NCBI RefSeq assembly: GCF_000208925.1
Contig: NW_001914865.1
Span: forward strand, 62,001 to 126,000
Source of the DNA: Entamoeba histolytica HM-1:IMSS
Taxonomy: Eukaryota > Evosea > Mastigamoebida > Endamoebidae
Length of the DNA stretch: 64,000 nucleotides
Direction of reading: 5' to 3'
The notes below the pieces were generated by a model that was not told the origin of the DNA, ran no database searches, and saw only the letters and a program-made list of their open reading frames with translations. Below are positions 1 through 9,562 of this stretch, one piece after another (the stretch's first letter is position 1; the number at the start of each line of letters is the position of its first letter). Made by a program: the position numbers and the translations under genes.

Positions 1-1159
1 ACTAAATCTTTTACACTAAATGAATGTGAACGAGTAGTTCTATTAACATTTGATGGATAAATAGATGTAAGAATATCAGGAAAGATTGAATCAATAAGAC
101 CAATATCAGTATTAAATGAAGAGATAGAATAAACACCAATTGTTGCATGATCCAACTTACCTTTTAATCCTTGTTTTCTAATTCGATTTTGATTTTGTGA
201 ATGAAACTCTCTTGCATCTTCAGTTTCTTTAATTATGAAGTCATCCATAGATACTACAAATTCATTCAGATTTGCACATGATTGAATTCTAGGTGAAATA
301 ACAGTATCAAGAATAACTTGAGGAGAAACATTTTCTTTTTGTAAACGAAGGTTATCAGCAAATCCATCACTTGTAACAATAATTATATCATGTAATTCTA
401 CATCAATAACTTTTAAATAAGCTCCTGTTAGTTCTGGTAATAAATTAGGGGTATTGCCAATTCTTCCACCACATTCTTGAGTTGATTTAATAGAACGACA
501 CCATTTTTTATTAATACTAAATGTTCTACCAATAGCAGATTTATATATAAATGCTTCACAATCACCAACAGAAAGAATAAGAGTATATGGTTGAGTAGAA
601 GTAACAGTAATAACAGTTAGTATTGTACATGTACTATTAGGTAATATTTTAGTATGGTGTTGTTGTATCTAAAAGAATTAATGAAAAACTATTCAAAGAA
701 TTCTGAAAATATCTTTAAGTTCTTAAGAAGTACACAAACCCGATCATGTGCTTGATATGTTGAACTAACTAATGCATTTGCAATTTCATGAAGTCTAACA
801 CATTTTGAAACTTCATTAAACATAGAAGATAATACAGTTTCAACTGCTATATGAGCAGCACGTGCAGATGTCACACCCCATCCACATCCATCTGCAACGA
901 CCATAACAGTACAATTTGTAAAACGTTGTATTCCAATACAATCACAATTTGGCTCTCCTTGTTTCACATTTTTAAAACATGGATATGTACTAAATGAAGA
1001 AAGACTAAATGATTGGTCATATCCAAGTACTTCTTGGTAATCTTCAATGATATGTTTTGAAAAATTTCTTGTTGTAATACTTTTGATTTCTACATTAGGG
1101 ATATCTTTTAGAAATGGTTTAAATTTTTTGTTAAATATTTTAGAAGAATTACCTTCCAT
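1..1159 (-). CDS. PP2C-like protein phosphatase, 3' end beyond window
   Basis: Two exons (1159-740 and 668-1) joined across an intron with GTTTGT...TAG ends; exon 1 is exactly 140 codons. Seen: exon 1 carries VMVVADGCGWG followed by an alanine-rich helix, exon 2 carries GDCEAFIY, VTSDGFADN and KLDHATIGVYS. These fit the Asp-Gly metal-site motifs of PP2C/SpoIIE-type Mg/Mn-dependent Ser/Thr phosphatases (family knowledge). The acidic residues of the DG, SDG and LDHAT motifs would bind the metal pair. The reading frame is open to base 1, so the C-terminus is missing from the window, not broken. Divergent enough that it resembles the azr1/PTC7-like branch more than classical PP2C (inference). Upstream of the ATG the minus strand reads a TTTTTTAAAG tract, similar to other starts here. 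Confidence 0.75.
669..739 (-). other. intron of PP2C-like gene (71 bp)
   Basis: On the minus strand it starts GTTTGTGTAC and ends TTTTAG. Removing it joins Arg140 to an open frame carrying the remaining PP2C motifs. Confidence 0.8.
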
Positions 1160-2966
1160 TGTTAGCTTTAAAAAAGAACAAAATGAATAAGGAGTTAATG
1201 AAAAATGAGATGCTCATTTTTTTTTTTTGATTTTTAATGAAAGAATGGTTAAAAAATTAGTTTTGTTTCATTAGTTATTAACTCCCATTTTTTCTACTCC
1301 TGTCATTTCATTTATTATTCCTTTAACAAGTTTACTGTTTTTTCTTCGAGAATTTATGTGATACATTTCTTTAGGTTTGCTTTCTATAGAAAATAAATAC
1401 TAAAATAAAAATGAAGTAAATAGGATTAGAATAATTCCTTGAGACTTGCCAAAAACAATTTACCTTATTAACTAAAACAAAGTACTTCTCTAAACAATAA
1501 ACTCTTTGAACTTTCATTTTTTTTAAAATGACTAAAACAAAATATTTTTTTTCTTTGGATAACAAAAAAGAAAAGTTAGAAATCATTATTCTAAATTAAT
1601 AAATATCTCTTATAACATTATTTTCCATCTTAATTCTTCTTAACATAATTCCCTTAAATATTCCTTTTTTTATTGTTAATATCTTTGTTGGTTAAATTAA
1701 TTATTATTATAAATTTTAGATTTTTAATTCAATCATCAAATATTACATATTTCAATATAATGAAATAAACTTATATATATTTGTAAAAGATTTGTTCATA
1801 AATATCAAAATAAAAATTTTTAGAATTATTTTAGTATATCTATAAGATAAATTGTGCTAGTGTTAAAACCTCTTTTAAACTATTCTCATTTAAAATAATA
1901 AATAATAAATCAAAATTTTTATAAATTTAGTTAAAAGGATTAGTTACTAAATAGGAGTTGTTTGTATAATATCATATTCATTCAATATTTGAATTTTTAT
2001 TAAATATTGAATTTTATTAAGTATGATAAAGGATATTTAATATAAAAAATTAAATACGATATTTCATCCATTTTTATACGTTTATACTGTCTTTTTTTTT
2101 CCTATTAACTTTTTTATTTATTTTGATGCAAATGAAACTTAACTATAATGTATTCAATAAGTCTAATAGGTTAGTCTTGTTTTAGTAACAAAAACCAAAG
2201 AATGTTTTTAGTATTATTATAGTTAATTCATGTTTATGACGTCTAAAATATATGTACTACTAATACTTTTTAAACATAAACTAACATTATTGTCAGTCTC
2301 TCTTATATAAATCTTTAGAAAAAAAAACTTTAAAATAGAGTTATTTTTCTTTTAAAATAAGATTGAAGAGAAATTATATAAAAAGATATTTATAAAAGAG
2401 TTGACGTTATTTATGAATTAGTCATAAAAAAATGAATAATAAATAAAATAATTAATTAAATAAAATATCATTTTGAATAATTTTTTATTGTTAATTGACA
2501 GAATCTGAAAGTTTCTTAATTTAATAGTATAGAAATATTAATCAATAGATGCTTTTTCTAACAAAAATTTTATGAAAAATAATATTTTTATCTTAGTCAA
2601 TACAAAAACAAATAACCTGAATTTCATAATAACTTAATTATTATTTATATAAATAAGTAAGTATTTTCTTTAATTTCTATATCTTAAAATAAACGTATTG
2701 GTTATTATTTAATGAATAATCTTCTTAACCAATTTTTCTATAGACATATAATTTAAAGACAAATATAGTAAATCTCTTTTGATTCATTATTTCTCCATTC
2801 AAATGTTCTAATTTTATTCTATATCTTTGACTAATAAAAAAAGATTAAAAAATAGAAGTTTATTTTTCAATAATTCATAAAATTTGAATGATAAATTAGA
2901 AAATAAATTTTTTATTTTAATTTAACATGAAAAATTCAAGAGGTTAATAATAATAATAACAATCTG
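1160..2966. other. AT-rich intergenic, no gene seen
   Basis: About 1.8 kb of very AT-rich DNA between two minus-strand genes. I see no convincing coding frame, tRNA or ordered repeat. A 71-codon frame at 1371-1586 is low complexity and not supported. The right part must hold the RasGEF 3' end processing signals and the left part the PP2C promoter. Confidence 0.6.
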
Positions 2967-4605
2967 TTAAAGTTGGCTAAGTTCTGAAAGGTATTGTTGG
3001 ATTTCTTTATTAGGTGTAAAGACTAATGGTGTTTCTTTTGCTGTAAGAAGCATACTCATAATATGTGATATTTTATCTACTTTAATCATATTTAAAGAGC
3101 CATCTTCATAGAAAGAAGGTAATTGAGAATATCTAATAATTTCACCCATCCATAAAGCAGTAACAGGAATTTTAGGAGAAGAATGTTTTTCAAAATCTAA
3201 TTTATAATTTTTGTTATTTCCTGAAATAGAGAACAATTGTTCAAGTTCACTCCATTTATTTTTTGTAGAACGTTTCATTTCCTATTTTATATTAGTTTTT
3301 AATGTAAAATATAAAATAATAATAACAAACAATCCATCCTTGTGGTTTAGAAGTACAGTATTTATTCAAAGAAGAAAAGATCATATAAGCAACATTATAA
3401 TCTCCATACTCAATACAATCAACAGCAACTTTAATAAAGAATGAAAAAATCTTTCTTTTAGGAGTATTTTTAACAGAACAAACAGTTAATGATTCTATTT
3501 TCTTTACTTTATTAATATAGTTTTGAAGTGTTCTAAAATGTTTAGTAGTATAAAATTCACTACAATATACTGTTTTTAAAGCTTCATGATCATATATCAT
3601 TAATTGAGCTGCAACTATTCTATGATGTATTTCATATAATGTAAGTTCTTTAACTTTATCAACATCTTTTAATTCAATTTGAATAAGACTTTGAATTCCA
3701 ACTCTTCTTGGCATAGTAAATTGTTGATTTTTTTCTAAACCAATTTTACTTTTTATAACTGGTTTCATCTTTTCTAAACTTTCAGTGAATTTTTCAATAA
3801 ATAATTCATCAAATAAATCAGACTGAAATAAACAACTATGAACTAAACTATCATAAACATTAGGAATAACTTCTTTAAATATTTTTGTCCAACAAATAAG
3901 TAAACGTGTAAGTCTACTTTTTCTAAATGGAAATTGTGGATCTTTTTTACTCATTGTCTTTAAAAAAAGGTCATGAGTTTGGTATATATGTTCTAGAAAT
4001 TCTTGAGCATTTAAATAAACAAAACACTGTAAGAGAAAATATTCAGGACTTAATAATGGTATATTAAAATAACTATTCCAATGAGCTTCTTTATCACAAC
4101 TTAATAATACTCCATCAGGAGAATAAACTATTCCAAATGATTTTTCATTAAAAAGCTCTTCTGTATAAGTAAAGAGCATGTGCATAAAACGTCTACAATT
4201 TAATGGATATGTGAGGTCTTCTTTAAATAAGAAGAGAAGAAGTAAAGACCGTTTTTTATGAAGTCTTACAATAACATCAACTAAACGTCTTAACATTAGT
4301 CGTTTGGGTTTATTCAATCCCCAAATAAGAAGTTTAGTATTAACAAAATTTATAGTCATAAAAAGATCATTTCTAGTATAAAATCTAAGATTACTAAATT
4401 CCAATAACTCCAAATATTCTTCATCAGTAACTCCTTCTACACTTTTGAGTAAATCATCAACAGAAATTGATCCTTTTTTATAATTTGCTGATAAATGGCG
4501 GGGACTGTTCTTAGATGATCCAACACTAATATGGACTTTTTCATTTAATGGTGTAAATACCCCACTACTATTAAGGGGTAAGTTATCATAACTGTTGGAC
4601 TTCAT
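2967..4605 (-). CDS. RasGEF-domain protein
   Basis: Two exons (4605-3331, 3281-2967) give 529 residues. Exon 1 has a helical N-terminal region resembling RasGEF_N (roughly residues 50-120) and the start of the Cdc25-type catalytic domain (LTLYEIHHRI region). Exon 2 supplies its end, with the motif block around LFSISGNNKNY, then IPVTALWMGEIIRY and MIKVDKISHIMS, which is the usual C-terminal half of RasGEF domains. Role by family: loads GTP on Ras-type GTPases at membranes. The splice is in frame and neither exon alone makes a full domain, so the two reading frames are one gene. The next gene upstream (5045-5716) on the same strand is a Ras, a possible client. The first 45 or so residues are Ser/Asn-rich and uncertain in function. 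Confidence 0.85.
3282..3330 (-). other. intron of RasGEF gene (49 bp)
   Basis: Minus strand begins GTTTGTTATT and ends AAAATAG. Splicing joins Ile425 to GAA ATG AAA CGT in the same frame and completes the RasGEF domain. Confidence 0.85.
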
Positions 4606-5044
4606 AAAATGGGGTTTTAAACTTAGATTTTCTGATCATATTTATAGTTAAATAAAAAGAAAATTATCGTTATGAGAATTGTTTTAATTCTTTTATTATA
4701 AAATTATGAATATACGTTGTTATTCTAAATGATATTAATAGTAAAGTAAAATCGATAATATTATTCAATTCATACAACTTATTTTCATAAAAGTAATTAA
4801 CTATGAATAAATGAAAAATTTAAGTAATACTACCAAAAGGAAGGATCTTTTTTTGGAAACAACGTTATTATTTGAAAAAATAGGTTTATTTTCTCACTAA
4901 AAGGAAACGAAAAATTAAAAAAATTGATAATTTATTTTAAATATTTTCAAGAGTTACTCTTACTTGAATTATTTTCTGTTTTTTATATCTGTTTAAATAA
5001 TTTATGTTTTAGAAAAGGTAACAATTCAGACAAACAACATAATT

Positions 5045-5716
5045 TTACAATAACAGACATTTTCTTTTCTTATTTGTTGTTTCATTATCATTACTACTTA
5101 TTTTATTCTCTCTACTTCGTTTAACAATCATTTGGAATGTTTCGTCAACATTAATTCTTTTTTTAGCAGAAGTTTCATTGAATCCAATTCCTTTTTCTTG
5201 AGCGAAAGTTAATCCTTTTTCTTTTTGTACAGTACGTTCATTATTTAAATCAATTTTATTTCCAACTAAAACTATTTGATGATAATGATCATCTTCTTTT
5301 GTTCTTAAAATTTTATCTACATATTTTTTTGCTGTTTCAAATGTTTTTTCATCAACAATACTATATACAATAAGAAAACTATTTGTCTGTCTGATATAAG
5401 GATCAATCATTGTTTGATATTCTTCTCTTCCAGCAGTATCAAGAATATCTAAGACGCAAACTTTCCCATCAACATTAATATTTTTTCTATAACAATTTTC
5501 TATTAATTCTATAAGTTTTTGAAAGGATGTATGTTAAAAAAAATAAATATTGAAATTTATTTTTTCTTTAATACTAAACTAAACCAAACCTACTGTTGGA
5601 TCATATTCTTCTACAAACATATTCATTGTAAATTGAATTGTTAATACTGATTTTCCTACACCTCCATCTCCTAGTACCATTACTCTAATCAACTCAACTT
5701 TATATTCTTCTGTCAT
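5045..5716 (-). CDS. Ras-family small GTPase with Arg at position 61
   Basis: Exons 5716-5590 and 5499-5045 give 193 residues. Motifs in order: P-loop GDGGVGKS (Gly12 and Gly13 kept), effector loop YDPTVENCYRK across the splice, G3 DTAGREEY, G4 NKID, G5 ETSAK, polybasic tail and C-terminal CLLL, a CAAX box whose final Leu predicts geranylgeranylation. Effector loop and G3 context are Ras/Rap class, not Rho or Rab. Odd: the residue that is catalytic Gln61 in Ras is Arg. In mammalian Ras, Q61R strongly impairs GTP hydrolysis (established), whereas Rap proteins naturally have Thr there and use a RapGAP Asn thumb. So this protein is either constitutively GTP-loaded or depends on an unusual GAP (inference). 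The RasGEF lies just downstream on the same strand. Confidence 0.9.
5500..5589 (-). other. intron of Ras gene (90 bp), GTTTGG donor
   Basis: The donor on the minus strand is GTTTGG, one base off the usual GTTTGT; the acceptor is AATTAATAG. Splicing gives the expected Ras effector sequence YDPTVENCYRK; using the earlier TAG does not. Confidence 0.8.
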
Positions 5717-5739
5717 TTAATCTTTAAGATGACAAACTA

Positions 5740-5750
5740 AAGTTCTTTTT
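5740..5750 (-). promoter_or_regulatory. GAAC-type core promoter motif of Ras gene
   Basis: The minus strand reads AAAAAGAACTTTA some 25-35 bp before the ATG at 5716. It matches the GAAC element described for Entamoeba core promoters and the same motif occurs upstream of several other genes here. Confidence 0.5.
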
Positions 5751-5800
5751 ATTTTTTAATGAAAAAAACAATAAAATAAGAAGAACAGTTGATTGGAACT

Positions 5801-6920
5801 TTAATTCTTTTTTACAACTTTAGATGCATTTTGATGGTTAGATGTTGATGACTTGGATACTTCTATTCCTAAAATTTTAAATCTACGATGTCTGTTCAAT
5901 AAAAATGAATGATAATCATTTGAACATGACGATATGAATATTTCTTCTTTCATCGCTAAGTCAGAGGCTTGTTGTGGTTCATATCCCAGTTTACAAAGAT
6001 GTTGATTAATTAATTGATATGTTCTATAAAATTAGAAAAGTTTAATAATATATTATTACACAATAAACAAATACAAACCCTTGTCGATGAACAATTGGTA
6101 CTTTAATGTCACAACTTTCTTTTAGTATAATTCCTTTAAGGGGTATTGTTGTTGGACCTTGTTGTGAATATGGATTTATTTGAAATAATCTTTTTCTTTC
6201 TTCTTCTTCCCATCTCTTTCTTTGGAGTGGTGTCATATTTTCTGGTTTTGGTAATATTGGTGGGGTAACAGTTTCTTTATTCACTTCATCTTGTTTAACT
6301 GTTTTAATTTCTTCTTTAGGTTCATTTATACCTTGAGACTGAAATTCTTTTAATTTTTCTTCATATTTATCGTCATATTCAGTTATTATTTTTTCTTCAT
6401 TACCTTCATTCATTGGAATCGAGTCAATTTGAAAATCATCAGTTGTATTTATGTCATTTAAAGAATCAATAGTTTGTTCTTTTGGATTTGGTTGTAATGG
6501 TGGTTGTACTTTGTTTTCAATATTTCTTTCTGTTTCTGGTTGAAACAACCCACAGCCATCAGACTCTGGCATTGTTGGTATTCCATTTTTATCAGTAAAA
6601 ATATCATTAAGAGACATATCATTTGTTGTTTGTTTTTGTGGTTGTTGTATTTGTTGAATAGGTAAAGTAACATTTGTTGGTTTATTTTCTGTATTAGTTT
6701 TTGGACCAAATGAATTTATTTTAACAGGGACATAGGGTTGTATTTTCTTTGGAGTTTGGTATTCCATTACAGGTTTTTGTTCTGGTCCTGTAGATTCAAA
6801 TGAAAAGAATCTATAATCATTTAGATATTGTGCATTTCTATTTGTTTGTGTAGTATTATTGTTTTGATTATTTTGATATCTTGACTGTTGAGAATTTAGT
6901 GGAGTTTGATATTGATTCAT
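5801..6920 (-). CDS. Q/N/P-rich protein of unknown function
   Basis: Exons 6920-6079 and 6023-5801 give 354 residues. The N-terminal 280 are low complexity: Gln/Asn-rich at first, then Pro, Glu and Thr-rich, with a short basic/acidic helix near MTPLQRKRWEEEERKR around residue 230. Exon 2 encodes a compact helical tail (TYQLINQHLCKLGYEP then SDLAMKEEIF) that may be a UBA-like helical bundle, but I cannot confirm it. The acceptor used restores an open frame that ends in a lysine-rich tail. No catalytic motif, signal peptide or TM segment. Likely a disordered scaffold or RNA/trafficking adaptor (inference, weak). Confidence 0.65.
6024..6078 (-). other. intron (55 bp)
   Basis: Minus strand donor GTTTGTATTT, acceptor TTTTATAG. 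Splicing extends the frame by 73 codons; without it translation runs into the intron and stops. Confidence 0.75.
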
Positions 6921-7677
6921 AAATAAATTGATTTAAAAGTTTGAATTTTTTTTGAAATGAAAAAATAATTTCTATAAATATTTGTATTTATGTAAAGATT
7001 CTAAAATATTTATGTTATCTAAAGAATCTAATTTCATACTTATTACAAGAAAAATTTAATGAATTAACTTTTCCATTATTCCAATGATTGCTCTTGTTAT
7101 TCCTTAAACAAAAGTTTAGTTGGATTTTACCTTAGAAATACTGAAAAATTTAAAAAAAAATTTTTTAATTAATGATAATAAAAAATGTCTATATTCATAT
7201 GTTTTTAGCTTTTCTTAAAGCGTTTTTTTCATTAATAAATGAAAGAGATAAACATTTATAAATATTTAAATTCATTTTTACTTTATTTTCTTAATAAATT
7301 ATAAAAATTTGATTAAATTCTTTAATAAAATAAAATTTTAATAATAGAAATAATAACAACTTTCCTTAACTCTTCTTCTTTCTATTAATAAATTTTGATT
7401 AATAATTTGTTATTAGTTTTTGATGGTTTTAAATTTTCTTTTTTAAAAGAATAAAAACAAATAATATAAACTTCCTTATTATTAAATTTTAGATATTTTA
7501 TAAATTAATTTACTCTAAAGTACTTATTTACAATATCAAATTTATTCTGTTTTAATTCATTTCTTTTGTTGAAAAATCATTGTTAATATATGAACAATGA
7601 ATTTAATGAAAAAGTTTCATTGTTATTTTACATAATAAATTAAAAAGAAAAAAAATTTTTGATATTAAACTTTTCCA
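6921..7677. other. AT-rich intergenic, nothing recognised
   Basis: About 750 bp of homopolymer-rich A/T sequence between two minus-strand genes. No coding frame or RNA gene seen. Confidence 0.6.
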
Positions 7678-8415
7678 TTAAGCTTCTTGTTTTTGATTGA
7701 ATTCGTTTATTTTATTTATCATTTCAAGATTAAATTTATGTAGTTCATCAAAGTCTTTTTTAACATCAACATATCCTAATTCTTCAACTCTACTTTGTGT
7801 TTTTTCGTATTTTTCTTGACTGAGAAGTGTAGTTGAGTTGAGTTCTCCTCGTTGAGTCTCTAATGAAACTAATGAACTAAACAAATCATTCATTTTAGTT
7901 ATTTGAGTGATTAGTGAATGTTTTGTTTCTTCTTTATATTTTGTATTTTCTCTAATTAGTCTAATAAGATTGATATAATTCTCAGAGACTTTGATTTTCA
8001 ATTGAGTTAAATCAGATTTTATAATATTTGTGTCGTTGAATATCTTTTCAAGGTCTTTGTCTTGTTTCTTTAAGAATTTAGTCATAGAAATAGTTCTATC
8101 AATATATATTTGTCTTTGCATTCTTTTATCGAGTCTTGCATTTACTTGTTCTTTTTCTTTAATGTCTTCATCTAGACTTTGGATTTCAAGAATGATGGCT
8201 TTTCCTTTTTGTCTTATTTGTTTAACTTCTTTTGCTTTTTGTTTTGTTTCTTCAATAATTACGTTATTTTTCTTTTCATTTTCTTGGACTTCTTTCTTCA
8301 TTTCATCTTCATAAAGAGTCCATTTTTGTTTAAGACCTTCTAATTTATTCATTTCACTTTGTTTAAGTTCTTCTAATTTTTCTATATATTCATCCTTATC
8401 ATTTGCATCAATGTC
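7678..8415 (-). CDS. CCDC22-like coiled-coil protein, 5' end in gap
   Basis: The frame is open from the N run at 8416 to the stop at 7678 (245 codons seen), so the N-terminus is missing. The whole visible part is predicted coiled coil, rich in Lys, Glu, Gln and Leu. A stretch around IYIDRTISMTKFLKKQDKDL then LEKIFNDTNIIKSDL resembles the conserved C-terminal coil of CCDC22 (YTRRI...KKQKEEITKIL..TKELQKEI in animals), and the KTQSRVEEL segment fits too. CCDC22 is a subunit of the CCC/Commander endosomal recycling complex (family knowledge). Coiled coils mislead, so another long-coil protein is possible. The missing N-terminal part should carry an NN-CH domain if the call is right. Confidence 0.5.
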   Translation of the reverse strand, partial: DIDANDKDEYIEKLEELKQSEMNKLEGLKQKWTLYEDEMKKEVQENEKKNNVIIEETKQKAKEVKQIRQKGKAIILEIQSLDEDIKEKEQVNARLDKRMQRQIYIDRTISMTKFLKKQDKDLEKIFNDTNIIKSDLTQLKIKVSENYINLIRLIRENTKYKEETKHSLITQITKMNDLFSSLVSLETQRGELNSTTLLSQEKYEKTQSRVEELGYVDVKKDFDELHKFNLEMINKINEFNQKQEA

Positions 8416-8515
8416 NNNNNNNNNNNNNNNNNNNNNNNNNNNNNNNNNNNNNNNNNNNNNNNNNNNNNNNNNNNNNNNNNNNNNNNNNNNNNNNNNNNNN
8501 NNNNNNNNNNNNNNN
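8416..8515. other. assembly gap (100 N)
   Basis: Exactly 100 N, the conventional size for a gap of unknown length. It lies between two divergent genes and removes the 5' end of the minus-strand one and possibly of the plus-strand one. Confidence 0.99.
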
Positions 8516-9191
8516 ATCATCAGTAGATAGATTTGATATGTGTTTGAAAGTTGTCTTTAGATTAATTTGTGTTCATGTTGCCCTTTGTACAAAAATGGAA
8601 GAATTCAAAAGAACTAAAATGCCAGAGTATAGTAAAAGCATTTGTCTTGATGAAATTAATATTTCATTTGCTACATCAGCTGTATCTAAATTAAAAGAGT
8701 CAAATGCTGCATTAAAAAGATCAGGATGGGGAAGAAAGTTAAAATCCATTCAATCTAAAGCAGAACAAGAATTAAAGGAAAGAGTAGAAAAAGCAGAGTC
8801 TGTTGAACTAACAAAAATTGACGAAAATAAAGGTTTTGTTAACAGTTGTTTAGAACTTGCTTGGTCACAAATTCAAAATTTTCTAATAAAAGTATTAAAT
8901 AACAGAATATTTGAATCAGAACATTCCAAACAAAAAGAGGATGTAGGAGAATTATTTTCGTTTGCTAATTGTAATGTTGGTGGTGAAAAGGAAGAAAATC
9001 AAAACGAAAAATATAAACTAGCAAAGAAAACTCTTACTAAAGAAAACATCAAAAAACTTATCGTTTCCTTAGAATCTTTTATTAAAGATGTAAGTAAAAC
9101 TTGTCAATTTGAACCTGATAAATTTAATCAATTAAGAAATATTATTTCTATGAAGAAAGACGATTTAGCACATAATTTATTCGATGACTAA
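8516..9191 (+). CDS. unknown helical protein, 5' end uncertain or in gap
   Basis: The frame is open from the gap edge to the stop at 9189-9191. The most plausible visible ATG is at 8595 (MEEFKRTKMPEY), but the frame continues upstream into the N run, so a longer protein cannot be excluded. About 200 residues, mostly charged helices (ELKERVEKAESVE; LTKENIKKLIVSLESFIK), ending in an acidic FDD. No TM segment, signal peptide or known catalytic motif. I do not recognise a family. Confidence 0.6.
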
Positions 9192-9562
9192 TTAATTGAT
9201 ATTTTACTTATCTTCTTTTTACACCTTCATTGATTCTTTTTAATGGTATTAACATTCTTCAATTTATTTTATGGTGTTAACTTCATTCTCTTTACATTGA
9301 ACAAAGAATGGAGGTAATTCTAATTCTTTAATTAAAATATATAAAGCTATATTTCAAGTTTTCTTCTTTTTAAATTTGAATGAATTATTATTCTCACAAG
9401 TTGTGGAAATATAAAGGTACTGTGTTGTGTTAGTTGAAAAATTACAATAAAATAATAAGGGTGTGTAACAATGATATTATATTTTCATCGTTTGAGTGGT
9501 ATTGTATTTTTAAATTTTTGAAAAAAGAAAATAACAAAAAATAATTAATTGTTTTTTTGATT
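9192..9562 (+). other. intergenic upstream of the receptor kinase gene
   Basis: Some 370 bp, AT-rich, with T-rich tracts after the preceding stop. Holds the promoter of the large kinase gene; I see no clear GAAC motif near its ATG. Confidence 0.4.

Noticed and set aside
1371..1586. 71-codon minus frame
   Set aside because: Low-complexity, Phe/Lys/Val-rich translation of AT-rich DNA without motif or neighbour support.
4924..5124. 66-codon plus frame over the Ras 3' end
   Set aside because: Shadow of the Ras gene on the other strand and AT-rich flank.
9557..9562. TTG start of the giant kinase frame
   Set aside because: A eukaryotic gene should start at ATG; 9563 (or 9593) is used instead. 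The same applies to frames opening with TTG/GTG at 19772, 30444, 33689, 37865 and 39273.
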